From Lutibacter sp. HS1-25 (GTDB lineage Bacteria > Bacteroidota > Bacteroidia > Flavobacteriales > Flavobacteriaceae), in contig NZ_RHLN01000160.1 in the NCBI RefSeq assembly GCF_004121075.1, forward strand, positions 47,814 through 111,813: a stretch of DNA of 64,000 nt. Reading direction: 5' to 3'. The first letter of the stretch is position 1. The number at the start of each line of letters is the position of its first letter. Below, in pieces: positions 8,601 through 16,766 of this stretch. Below the pieces are notes generated by a model. It did no database searches and was not told the DNA's origin. It saw nothing but the letters and a program-made list of their open reading frames with translations. Made by a program: the position numbers and the translations under genes.

Positions 8601-10157
8601 TTATTGAGGAATGTTTCCATGTTTTTTAGCTGGTACTAATTCTACTTTAGAGCTTAATGCTTCTAAAGCCATTATCAAACGTTCTCTGGTTTCACTTGGT
8701 AAAATCACCTCATCAATGTAACCTCTTTCTGCAGCTAAATATGGTACTCCAAATGCAGTTTCATATTCATTAATTTTTTCTTCTCTTACAGCTGCTTTAT
8801 CTTCTGCTACGGCAATTTCTTTTTTATAACTTGAAATTACTTCAACAGCACCTTTAGCACCCATTACAGCAATTTCAGCAGTTGGCCAAGCAAAAACCAT
8901 ATCAGCACCTAAATGTTTAGAACTCATTGCTACATATGCTCCACCGTAATCTTTACGAACAACAACTGTAAATTTAGGCACAGTTGCTTCTGAATAACTC
9001 CATAGCAATTTAGCTCCGTGTCTAATAATTCCATTCCATTCTTGTTGAACTCCAGGTAAATAGCCAGGCACATCAACAAAAGTAATGATAGGAATATTAA
9101 AAGCATCACAAGTTCTAATAAATCTACTAATTTTATCTGATGCATCAATATCTAAACATCCAGCCAAGAAACTTGGTTGATTTGCAATAATACCAACAGA
9201 TCTGTTATTTAATCTACCATAACCAACAATACAGTTTTCAGCAAAATGCTCGTGTACTTCATAAAAATGACCCGCATCCAAAACTTCTTCAATAATCTCC
9301 TTCATATTATAAGGTACTTTTGAATCGTCTGGAATAAAAGTATCTAACATATCACAAGAACGTTTTGGATCATCACCCATTTCTAACAATGGTGGTTTTT
9401 CCATATTGTTATTAGGTAAATATTCTAACAATTCTCTAATTTGCTCAATACAATCTGCATCATCTTCACAAGCAAAATGTGCATTTCCACTTTTTGTATT
9501 GTGAACCATAGCTCCACCTAATTCTTCAAAAGTAGTCTCTTCACCAGTTACTGTTTTAATTACATATGGACTGGTAATAAACATATTACTTGTTTTTTTC
9601 ACCATAAAAATGAAATCTGTCATAGCAGGTGAATAAACTGCACCACCAGCACAAGGACCCATAATTGCAGAAATTTGTGGTATTACACCCGATGCTCTAG
9701 AATTTCTAAAGAAAACATCACCATATCCTTTTAATGCATCAACACCTTCTTCAACTCTTGCTCCTCCAGAATCATTTAATCCAACTACAGGTGCTCCAGC
9801 TTTCATAGCTAAATCCATTATTTTACATATTTTAGTTGCGTGCATTTCTCCTAAAGCACCACCACTTGATGTAAAATCTTGTGAAAAAGCAAAAACTGTT
9901 CTACCGTGAACTAAACCGTGACCTACAATAACACCATCAGATGTTACTTCAACTTTTTCCATTCCAAAGTTTGTAGATCTATGTTTTACAAGAGAATCAA
10001 TCTCATAAAAACTTCCTTCATCAAATAAAAGATCTAAACGCTCCCTAGCACTTAATTTGCCTTTAGCATGTTGTTTTTCAACTCTAGCATCACCTCCCAT
10101 TTTAAGAGCTTGCTCTCTTTTAGCTTTAAGTAAGGCAATTTTATCTATAACTTTCAT
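8601..10157 (-). CDS. Acyl-CoA carboxylase carboxyltransferase (propionyl/methylmalonyl-CoA type)
   Basis: 518 residues from the ATG at 10157 (MKVIDKIALLKAKREQ); an upstream in-frame extension to 10214 adds 19 poorly conserved residues that include the promoter-proximal leader and is disfavoured. Two crotonase-like carboxyltransferase halves are visible, with GMEKVEVTSDGVIVGHG, the oxyanion region GPCAGGAVYSPAMTDF near residue 150, and GAKGAVE near 440. This is the PccB/MmdA/12S family, which moves the carboxyl group between propionyl-CoA and biotin. It leads the operon 12S-like, small subunit, 5S-BCCP fusion. A consensus promoter lies 64 bases upstream. Confidence 0.92.
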   Translation of the reverse strand: MKVIDKIALLKAKREQALKMGGDARVEKQHAKGKLSARERLDLLFDEGSFYEIDSLVKHRSTNFGMEKVEVTSDGVIVGHGLVHGRTVFAFSQDFTSSGGALGEMHATKICKIMDLAMKAGAPVVGLNDSGGARVEEGVDALKGYGDVFFRNSRASGVIPQISAIMGPCAGGAVYSPAMTDFIFMVKKTSNMFITSPYVIKTVTGEETTFEELGGAMVHNTKSGNAHFACEDDADCIEQIRELLEYLPNNNMEKPPLLEMGDDPKRSCDMLDTFIPDDSKVPYNMKEIIEEVLDAGHFYEVHEHFAENCIVGYGRLNNRSVGIIANQPSFLAGCLDIDASDKISRFIRTCDAFNIPIITFVDVPGYLPGVQQEWNGIIRHGAKLLWSYSEATVPKFTVVVRKDYGGAYVAMSSKHLGADMVFAWPTAEIAVMGAKGAVEVISSYKKEIAVAEDKAAVREEKINEYETAFGVPYLAAERGYIDEVILPSETRERLIMALEALSSKVELVPAKKHGNIPQ

Positions 10158-10227
10158 ATTTTGGTATATTTTTTTTAAATAAAATACTAAATTCTCGATG
10201 TAAATTACATTCATTTAACATCACGTA

Positions 10228-10235
10228 CAAAGATA
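10228..10235 (-). promoter_or_regulatory. Promoter of the carboxyltransferase operon
   Basis: On the minus strand TATCTTTG (complement of 10228-10235) matches TAnnTTTG, and TTTG (complement of 10254-10257) lies 18 bases upstream as a -33 element. Predicted start of transcription is near 10221. Confidence 0.6.
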
Positions 10236-10760
10236 GCCAAAATGAACATTTCACAAACTGATAAATATCATATTTTATATGTTCCAACAATTCGCAAATT
10301 ACATATTTTTCAATAAAACAGCAACATTAAACAATATAATTTAAAAAAAAGCCATATTTTATGATTATTATATGCAATAAAACGATTTCGTAAATCCGTT
10401 AAAAACTGTAAATCTTTTCTAAAAATATTACATTTATGTGACAATTTTAACATAAATGTGAAAATTTGCTGAAAAAATTTTTTTTTGAAACATTTTTTTA
10501 GTAATTTAATAGTTGAGTTTTTATTTTAGAAGATGATTGTTTTAATTGAAAAATAGATTTAAATTTTATCAATTAGCAACTAAAACTAGCAAACAAAACT
10601 TAACAACTATTACATCTGAAACTACTTTATTTTTATTATAAAATTGTTACCTAATAGACTTGCTTTATTGTACTTTAAATCAATATTTTTTCTACATTTG
10701 AACCTTAAATTATAATTTAAAAAACACAACCAGCTTTAAGCAATCATATAAATACAAACA
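10236..10760. other. AT-rich intergenic region between divergent operons
   Basis: About 530 bases without a credible gene, between the minus-strand carboxyltransferase operon and the plus-strand acetyltransferase-nitrilase gene. It contains a perfect 10-bp inverted repeat (ACATTTATGT at 10430-10439, ACATAAATGT at 10450-10459, 10-base spacer) and the promoter of the downstream gene. The rest is A/T-rich with no recognisable RNA. Confidence 0.6.
10693..10700 (+). promoter_or_regulatory. Promoter of the GNAT-nitrilase gene
   Basis: TACATTTG matches the TAnnTTTG -7 box; a TTG at 10668-10670 lies 22 bases upstream. The leader to the ATG at 10761 would be about 55 bases. Confidence 0.5.
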
Positions 10761-12305
10761 ATGATAAAAAATATTGAAAATATTGAATTACAGTTTTTAA
10801 CAATTGATGATTATCAAGAATTAAAAACAGCCATGATTGAGGCATACGCAACAATGCCTGATGCGTATTGGAGAGAAATTCAAATTAAAACACTTATTGA
10901 TAAATTTCCTGAGGGACAGGTTGTTATTAAAATTAATGGACAAATAGCTGGCTGTGCTTTGTCAATTATTATTGATTACAAAAATTTTGATAAAAAACAT
11001 ACCTACAGTGATATTACCGGTAATTTTACTTTTAAAACCCATACCTATGATGGTGATGTTTTATATGGTATTGATGTTTTTATTAAATCTGAATACCGTG
11101 GCTTAAGACTTGGAAGAAGACTTTATGATTACAGAAAAGAATTGTGTGAAAAATTAAACCTAAGAGGTATTGCTTTTGGTGGTAGAATTCCAAATTACCA
11201 CAAATATTCAGACACCTTATCTCCATTAGAATATATTAAAAAAGTTAAAAGAAAAGAAATTCACGATCCTGTATTGAATTTTCAAATATCTAACGACTTT
11301 CACCCTTCAAAAATTTTAAAAGGTTATTTAGAGGGTGACGAAGCATCTAATGAGTTTGCCGTTTTATTAGAGTGGGATAATATCTACTACGAAAAGAAAA
11401 GTACGAAAGCAACTTCTATGAAAACAGTGGTTCGCTTAGGATTGATTCAATGGCAAATGAGATCTTACAAAAACTTGGATGAATTAATGCATCAGGCTGA
11501 ATTTTTTGTGGATGCAGTTTCTGGATACCGTTCAGATTTCGCGTTGTTTCCCGAGTTTTTTAATGCGCCTTTAATGGCTGAAAACAACCATCTTTCAGAA
11601 TCACAAGCAATTAGAGAATTGGCAAAACACACTCCTCAAATTGTACAAAAATTTTCTGAATTGGCAATTTCATATAATATCAATATCATTACAGGTAGTA
11701 TGCCCGAAATAAAGAACAATCTACTTTACAATGCAGGGTATTTATGTAAACGTGATGGTACTTTAGAAAGGTATGAAAAACTTCATGTAACACCCGACGA
11801 AGCAAAAGTATGGGGTATGCAAGGTGGTAGTGAATTAAAAACCTTTGATACCGATTGTGGTAAAATTGGAATTCTTATTTGTTATGATTCTGAATTCCCT
11901 GAACTAAGCAGATTATTGGCCGATGAAGGAATGGACATTTTATTTATTCCTTTTTTAACCGATACTCAAAACGGTTATTCAAGGGTGAGACATTGTGCAC
12001 AAGCACGCGCCATTGAAAACGAATGCTATGTTGCTATTGCTGGTAGCGTAGGTAACTTACCTAAAGTACACAATATGGACATTCAGTTTGCGCAATCTAT
12101 GGTATTTACACCTTGTGATTTTTCTTTTCCTGCAAACGGAATTAAAGCCGAAGCAACTACAAATACTGAAATGATTTTAATTGCAGACTGTGATATTGAT
12201 TTGTTAAGAGAATTGAATCAATTTGGAAGTGTTCGAAATTTAAAAGATAGAAGAAAAGATATTTTTGATTTGAAAAAAACGGAACCTAAAAAGAAAACCG
12301 AATAA
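10761..12305 (+). CDS. GNAT acetyltransferase-carbon-nitrogen hydrolase fusion
   Basis: 514 residues. Residues ~1-200 are a GNAT N-acetyltransferase domain with the acetyl-CoA loop RGLRLGRRLYDY near 113-124. Residues ~220-505 are a nitrilase-superfamily amidase with the full catalytic triad: Glu265 (LFPEFF), Lys340 (YEKLHVTP) and Cys374 (LICYDSEFPE). Such fusions are widespread in Bacteroidota and other phyla, but the substrate is not established; an amide could be hydrolysed and an amine acetylated by the two halves. The gene is monocistronic, with its own promoter and a terminator 28 bases after the stop. Confidence 0.92.
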   Translation: MIKNIENIELQFLTIDDYQELKTAMIEAYATMPDAYWREIQIKTLIDKFPEGQVVIKINGQIAGCALSIIIDYKNFDKKHTYSDITGNFTFKTHTYDGDVLYGIDVFIKSEYRGLRLGRRLYDYRKELCEKLNLRGIAFGGRIPNYHKYSDTLSPLEYIKKVKRKEIHDPVLNFQISNDFHPSKILKGYLEGDEASNEFAVLLEWDNIYYEKKSTKATSMKTVVRLGLIQWQMRSYKNLDELMHQAEFFVDAVSGYRSDFALFPEFFNAPLMAENNHLSESQAIRELAKHTPQIVQKFSELAISYNINIITGSMPEIKNNLLYNAGYLCKRDGTLERYEKLHVTPDEAKVWGMQGGSELKTFDTDCGKIGILICYDSEFPELSRLLADEGMDILFIPFLTDTQNGYSRVRHCAQARAIENECYVAIAGSVGNLPKVHNMDIQFAQSMVFTPCDFSFPANGIKAEATTNTEMILIADCDIDLLRELNQFGSVRNLKDRRKDIFDLKKTEPKKKTE

Positions 12306-12332
12306 TAGCATTCAACTTATTACAAACCCAAG

Positions 12333-12358
12333 AAGCCAGTTTTTGAACTGGCTTTTTT
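12333..12358 (+). terminator. Intrinsic terminator after the GNAT-nitrilase gene
   Basis: AAGCCAGTT (12333-12341) pairs with AACTGGCTT (12346-12354), followed by a T-run. Confidence 0.88.
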
Positions 12359-12611
12359 CATTTTTAGCTAAAACAAAAACACCTGAAAATTATTATTTTT
12401 GAAAAATATATTTTAAACCATTTTATAAATTAAATATATTCAATTAATATACAACTACTTACATATTAAAAAACTACATAACACCTTCATAATTTACACA
12501 TATACAACTGTATATCAAACAATTAACCAGCTAGTAAAATAGATTCTAAAATCAGTATAAACAACAAATAATAAATTAAGACTATCTAGCCTTAATGTTT
12601 TTTTAAAATAT
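12359..12611. other. AT-rich intergenic leader region before cobU
   Basis: Roughly 250 bases of A/T-rich sequence between the preceding terminator and the cobU promoter. I searched by eye for the cobalamin riboswitch hallmark GCCACTG and found none, so the cobUTSC operon does not appear to have its own riboswitch here. Confidence 0.5.
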
Positions 12612-12619
12612 TATATTTG
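12612..12619 (+). promoter_or_regulatory. TAnnTTTG -7 box of the cob operon
   Basis: TATATTTG lies 18 bases before the ATG at 12638. Its overlap with the alternative TTG start at 12617 argues that translation starts at 12638. Confidence 0.55.
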
Positions 12620-12637
12620 TTCAAAATTTTGCTAAAA

Positions 12638-13141
12638 ATGATCTATTATATCACCGGAGGTGAACGCTCTGGAAAAAGCAGTTATGCACAACAATTGGCC
12701 GAAAGTTTAAGCAACAAACCTTACTATTTGGCAACTTCAAGAATTTGGGATGAGGATTTTAAAAAGAGAGTTGAAAGACATCAAAACGACAGAGACGAAA
12801 GATGGACAACCATTGAAGAAGAAACCGAAATTTCAAAAGTAATACCGCCAAATGCTGTTGTAGTTATAGATTGCGTTACATTATGGCTCACCAATTTATA
12901 TTTTGATTTTGAAAACAATGTTGAAAAAGCATTGGCATTTGCCACCAATGAAATTGAAAATTTATCAAAATTAAATAGTGAAATCATCATTATTTCAAAC
13001 GAAATTGGCATGGGTGGTCATGCACAAAATCATATTGCCCGAAAATTTACAGAACTACAAGGTTGGACAAACCAACGCATTGCAAATAAAGCAGACAAAG
13101 CCACTTTTATGGTCTCAGGACTACCTTTAAAATTAAAATAA
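12638..13141 (+). CDS. cobU: Adenosylcobinamide kinase / adenosylcobinamide-phosphate guanylyltransferase
   Basis: 167 residues from the ATG at 12638. The family phosphorylates adenosylcobinamide and transfers GMP to give AdoCbi-GDP in the cytoplasm. The P-loop GGERSGKS is at residues 7-14, the guanylylated His motif (ERHQNDR) near residue 45, and the C-terminal signatures NEIGMGGHAQN and VSGLPLKLK are intact. A TTG start 21 bases upstream would add seven residues but overlaps the -7 promoter box. First gene of a cobU-cobT-cobS-cobC operon; cobT starts 8 bases after its stop. Confidence 0.95.
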   Translation: MIYYITGGERSGKSSYAQQLAESLSNKPYYLATSRIWDEDFKKRVERHQNDRDERWTTIEEETEISKVIPPNAVVVIDCVTLWLTNLYFDFENNVEKALAFATNEIENLSKLNSEIIIISNEIGMGGHAQNHIARKFTELQGWTNQRIANKADKATFMVSGLPLKLK

Positions 13142-13149
13142 ACACTTCA

Positions 13150-14190
13150 ATGACAACATTTAACATTACACCAACTAACAAAGATTTTAAAAAAGAAATT
13201 CAACATAAAATTGACAATAAAACCAAACCCATTGGCTCTTTGGGTACATTAGAAATTATTGCTCAAAAATTATGTTTAATTCAAAACACATTATCTCCAA
13301 AATTAAACAAACCAACAATGCTTGTTTTTGCAGGTGATCACGGAATTGTAAATAATTACCCTGTAAGTTCTTGTCCGCAAGAAGTAACACCTCAAATGGT
13401 TTTAAACTTTTTAGAAGGTGGTGCAGGAATCAATGTTTTTTGCAATCAACATAACTTTGATTTAAGTGTTATTGATGCTGGTGTTAATTTTGATTTTGAA
13501 CCAAATACCAAATTAATCAATGCTAAAATTGCCAAAGGAACAAAAGACTACTCGGTTGAACCTGCAATGACCAAAGAAGAATGCAACAAAGCGCTTGTAA
13601 TTTCTGGAGAAATTGTAGCCGCAAAACATGCAAATGGCAGCAATGTTATTTCATTTGGTGAAATGGGAATTGGAAACACGTCTTCTGCATCGCTATTAAT
13701 GAGTGCTGTTACAAAACAATCAATTGATTCATGCATTGGTAAAGGTGCTGGTTTAACAGATGAAGGTTTGGCAAACAAAATTGATATTTTAACTAAAGTT
13801 CAAAAATTTCATGGTGTTAGCGAAGACCCATTTGAAAATTTACAAAACTTTGGAGGTCTAGAAATTGCTATGATGACAGGTGCTATGTTAAAAGCCGCTG
13901 AATTAAAAATGGTATTAATTATTGATGGTTTTATAGCAACTTCTTCATTGTTAATTGCACAAGCAATTAACCCAAATATATTAGATTACTGCTTATTTTC
14001 TCATGTTTCAAACGAACAAGGTCATATTAAAATGTTGAATTTTTTAAATGCTACTCCTATTCTGCATTTAAACATGCGTTTAGGCGAAGGAACTGGAGCT
14101 GCAATTGCATACCCAATTATACAATCTGCCGAAATATTTATAAACCAAATGGCAAGTTTTGAAAGTGCAGGTGTTACAAGTCCTGTTTAA
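13150..14190 (+). CDS. cobT: Nicotinate-nucleotide-dimethylbenzimidazole phosphoribosyltransferase
   Basis: 346 residues, the usual CobT length. It makes alpha-ribazole phosphate from 5,6-dimethylbenzimidazole and nicotinate mononucleotide, activating the lower ligand of B12. Visible motifs are KPIGSLGTLE near residue 26, FAGDHGI near 64, GEMGIGNTSSAS near 174, and the catalytic Glu313 in RLGEGTGAA. It lies between cobU and cobS with gaps of 8 bases on each side, so the genes are surely co-transcribed. No bluB-like gene for DMB synthesis is in the window, so the lower ligand may be imported or made elsewhere. Confidence 0.97.
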   Translation: MTTFNITPTNKDFKKEIQHKIDNKTKPIGSLGTLEIIAQKLCLIQNTLSPKLNKPTMLVFAGDHGIVNNYPVSSCPQEVTPQMVLNFLEGGAGINVFCNQHNFDLSVIDAGVNFDFEPNTKLINAKIAKGTKDYSVEPAMTKEECNKALVISGEIVAAKHANGSNVISFGEMGIGNTSSASLLMSAVTKQSIDSCIGKGAGLTDEGLANKIDILTKVQKFHGVSEDPFENLQNFGGLEIAMMTGAMLKAAELKMVLIIDGFIATSSLLIAQAINPNILDYCLFSHVSNEQGHIKMLNFLNATPILHLNMRLGEGTGAAIAYPIIQSAEIFINQMASFESAGVTSPV

Positions 14191-14198
14191 AATTAATT

Positions 14199-14957
14199 AT
14201 GAAAAAAGAGCTCAGTATTTTTTTTACAGCCATAATGTTTTTCACTAGAATTCCTTGTCCGAAATGGATAAATTGTTCTAGTGAATCACTTCAAAAATGC
14301 ACAAAATATTTTTCTTTAATTGGAATTATAGTTGGTGGATTTGGCGCACTAATATATTGGAGCGCTTCATACATATTACCTCAAAATATTGCGATTATTT
14401 TAAGTGTTATTTCAACCATTTGGATAACTGGCGCTTTTCATGAAGATGGTTTTGCTGATGTTTGCGACGGTTTTGGTGGTGGCTATACCAAAGAAAAAAT
14501 TCTTTTAATTATGAAAGATTCTTTGGTGGGCACTTATGGTATTGTTGGACTAATTTGCCTTTTAACACTTAAATTTACATCACTTTCTCAAATTAACAGC
14601 CAACTTATAATTACCTTAATTGCAGGACATAGTGTTAGCAGATGCATAACTACATTTATTTTATACCTATACCCTTATGCCAGAATTGATGAAAGTAGCA
14701 AGTCCAAAGATGTTGCAGGAGGTTTTAAACCTACAAACTTGATTTTAAATGTTATTATCGGACTGATTCCGCTATTTTTTTACGATACTTATTGGGTGTT
14801 TTTAGCATTGATTCCTCCGTTTATTGCAATGTTATTATTAGGTCGTTTTTTTAATAAATGGATTGGTGGTCAAACTGGCGATTGTGCTGGTGCAACACAA
14901 CAAATTACTGAAGTTGTATTTTATTTAAGCTTATTGGTTTTATGGAAATTTATTTAA
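14199..14957 (+). CDS. cobS: Adenosylcobinamide-GDP ribazoletransferase (cobalamin synthase)
   Basis: 252 residues, polytopic inner-membrane protein with six or so hydrophobic segments. It joins AdoCbi-GDP to alpha-ribazole (phosphate), the last step of nucleotide-loop assembly. The conserved acidic segment GAFHEDGFADVCDGFGGG near residues 85-102 and the C-terminal GGQTGDCAGATQQ are both present, as expected for metal binding in this family. It starts 8 bases after cobT and overlaps cobC by 16 bases, indicating translational coupling. Confidence 0.97.
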   Translation: MKKELSIFFTAIMFFTRIPCPKWINCSSESLQKCTKYFSLIGIIVGGFGALIYWSASYILPQNIAIILSVISTIWITGAFHEDGFADVCDGFGGGYTKEKILLIMKDSLVGTYGIVGLICLLTLKFTSLSQINSQLIITLIAGHSVSRCITTFILYLYPYARIDESSKSKDVAGGFKPTNLILNVIIGLIPLFFYDTYWVFLALIPPFIAMLLLGRFFNKWIGGQTGDCAGATQQITEVVFYLSLLVLWKFI

Positions 14958-15490
14958 TTAGACATACAACACCTGAAATTGAAAAAGGCATTTGCTACGG
15001 ACAAACAGATTTAGATGTAGCAGCTACTTTTGAAGAAGAAAGTGAAGTGATTTTAAAACAGGTTTTGTTTGACCAAAATAGTATTGTTTACTCAAGTCCT
15101 TTAAAAAGATGCACCAAATTAGCACACAAATTCACTAAAAATATAACTGTAGACAACCGGTTAATGGAACTTAATTTTGGTGATTGGGAACTTTTAAAAT
15201 GGGATAATTTACCCAGAGAAAAATCAGACATCTGGATGAATGATTTTGTAAATCAACCTACACCAAACGGAGAAGCCTTCATTGATTTGGCCAATAGAGC
15301 AAATATATTTTTTAATGAAGTTATTGCTTCAACTTCAAAAAAAATTATTATCACAACACATGCAGGTGTTATTAGAGCTATACTTTCAAAAATTAACAAT
15401 ATTCACTTAAAAGATTCTTTTGATATTGATGTTGCGTATGGTCAGGTTTTTAAAATAACAAAGCAAAATAACACGCTTACCCTACTTTAA
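14942..15490 (+). CDS. cobC: Histidine phosphatase, probable alpha-ribazole phosphatase
   Basis: 182 residues of the phosphoglycerate-mutase-like histidine phosphatase family. The phosphate-accepting His is His8 in LIRHTTPE; the second His is in ITTHAGVIRA near residue 140, and the YGQTDLDVA segment after the first motif is typical of CobC. Family members with this context remove the 5' phosphate from alpha-ribazole phosphate or adenosylcobalamin phosphate. The start overlaps the end of cobS by 16 bases, and the functional call rests on this operon placement. Confidence 0.9.
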   Translation: MEIYLIRHTTPEIEKGICYGQTDLDVAATFEEESEVILKQVLFDQNSIVYSSPLKRCTKLAHKFTKNITVDNRLMELNFGDWELLKWDNLPREKSDIWMNDFVNQPTPNGEAFIDLANRANIFFNEVIASTSKKIIITTHAGVIRAILSKINNIHLKDSFDIDVAYGQVFKITKQNNTLTLL

Positions 15491-15526
15491 AACCAGTTAA
15501 GACTATAAAACTAAATTTTTAACATG

Positions 15527-15553
15527 AAAAAAGCCAGCACTAACACTGGCTCC
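15527..15553 (-). terminator. Probable terminator of the btuB-btuG transcript
   Basis: Read on the minus strand, AGCCAG pairs with CTGGCT (complements of 15547-15552 and 15533-15538) and is followed by a six-base T-run. It is about 160 bases beyond the btuG-like stop, leaving a longish 3' tail. Confidence 0.65.
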
Positions 15554-15713
15554 TCCCATCCTTTTCATAATGATTTAGTTGAAATAAATACTGCTAGAAA
15601 TAATTCCGATAGTTCATGTATTTACCAACAATTTTGTAGATAGGTAGTTATCTCATTTTTTAATATTTGGTTAACCTTCAGTATTTAAAGTGAATGCTAC
15701 CACCATTTTTAAT

Positions 15714-16763
15714 TTAGTTGAAATAAATACCTCCAGGATTTATTCCAACCTCAATTGTTTTTTCTAATTGTTTCGTGTCTAAGTTATAAATTCTCACTTC
15801 CCCACTACTTGCATAATCTTTAGCATCATTAACATATGCATAGTCATCATTAGCAATAAAACTGTATCCAGAATCAGTTATAATTGAAGTTGTAGGTAAA
15901 GCAGAACTTGAAGTTTCCATTTCAAAAATTCCTCCGTTGTTTTGGTAGTACAACTTTCCATTTGTGTATGAAAGGTGTTCAGGGTGCGAATCAACAAAAT
16001 CAAAAGATGTAACTATTTCATTCGATGATGTATTAATTTTTTCTAACACACCGTAAGTCTCTACTGGAGCATAGTATGGGTTTCCTTTACAAAGAACCCA
16101 TAAATTATTTTCATCATCAATAGTCAATGAAGCTGGTATATCGCCAACCGTAATTACTTTACTAACAGAATTAGAAGTAACATCAATTACAGATATTTTA
16201 TTATTAAAACCATACGCTCCCTCGTGTGCAACATATATATTATTTCCTAGAGCAATTACTTTTTCTGGACCAAGATCAACAGAAATTGAAGTTTCATACA
16301 CTAAAGTTTCAGCATCAAAAACAGCAACATAATCATCACTTTCATCAGAAGTATCTCCCCAATTAGTCACAAAAAGTTTACCATTTACTACAACTGCATA
16401 TCTTGGGTTATTAAGGTTATTAATTATAGCTATTTCTTTTTCAAATGTGTATCTATTCACTTTTACCAATATGTTAGAAACGTTTACAACTAGATATGCA
16501 CTTTCATTATTGAATGTTAAAGATTGTAATACATTCCCTAAATCCTCATTATTTACAGCTTTATAAATAGTATTTTGAGAAGTAGAAAAATCTTCTGCAA
16601 TATAAGTAACAGTTCCTGTTCCTGAACCAAAAGGACCTTGATTAGTGATTAAAATTCCATTCTCATAATCCCCTTTTGGCAATTGAGGTTCATCGTCATC
16701 ATCACACGACACTAATAATACACTTAGTAAAAAGATGCTAAGTAAAAATTTACTGATTTTCAT
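15714..16763 (-). CDS. BtuG-like surface lipoprotein (YncE/DUF5074-type beta-propeller)
   Basis: 349 residues. A lipoprotein signal ends at Cys20 (LLVSC) and is followed by DDDDE, which resembles the acidic export signal that sends Bacteroidota lipoproteins to the outer leaflet. The rest is made of repeated ~45-residue blades with motifs such as VFDAETLVYE and INVIDVTSNSVSK-like strands, as in seven-bladed YncE propellers. In Bacteroides, BtuG proteins of this type bind B12 with very high affinity and cap the BtuB barrel. Here it follows btuB by 3 bases, downstream of a cobalamin riboswitch, so a B12-capturing role is well supported by context but not by a catalytic motif. Confidence 0.87.
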   Translation of the reverse strand: MKISKFLLSIFLLSVLLVSCDDDDEPQLPKGDYENGILITNQGPFGSGTGTVTYIAEDFSTSQNTIYKAVNNEDLGNVLQSLTFNNESAYLVVNVSNILVKVNRYTFEKEIAIINNLNNPRYAVVVNGKLFVTNWGDTSDESDDYVAVFDAETLVYETSISVDLGPEKVIALGNNIYVAHEGAYGFNNKISVIDVTSNSVSKVITVGDIPASLTIDDENNLWVLCKGNPYYAPVETYGVLEKINTSSNEIVTSFDFVDSHPEHLSYTNGKLYYQNNGGIFEMETSSSALPTTSIITDSGYSFIANDDYAYVNDAKDYASSGEVRIYNLDTKQLEKTIEVGINPGGIYFN

Positions 16764-16766
16764 AAT

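Noticed and set aside
10158..10214. N-terminal extension of the acyl-CoA carboxyltransferase
   Set aside because: The 19 extra residues are hydrophobic and not typical of the family; MKVIDKIALLKAKREQ at 10157 fits the usual N-terminus.
12306..12637. Second cobalamin riboswitch before cobU
   Set aside because: No GCCACTG box or CCGCAACTG core is present on either strand.
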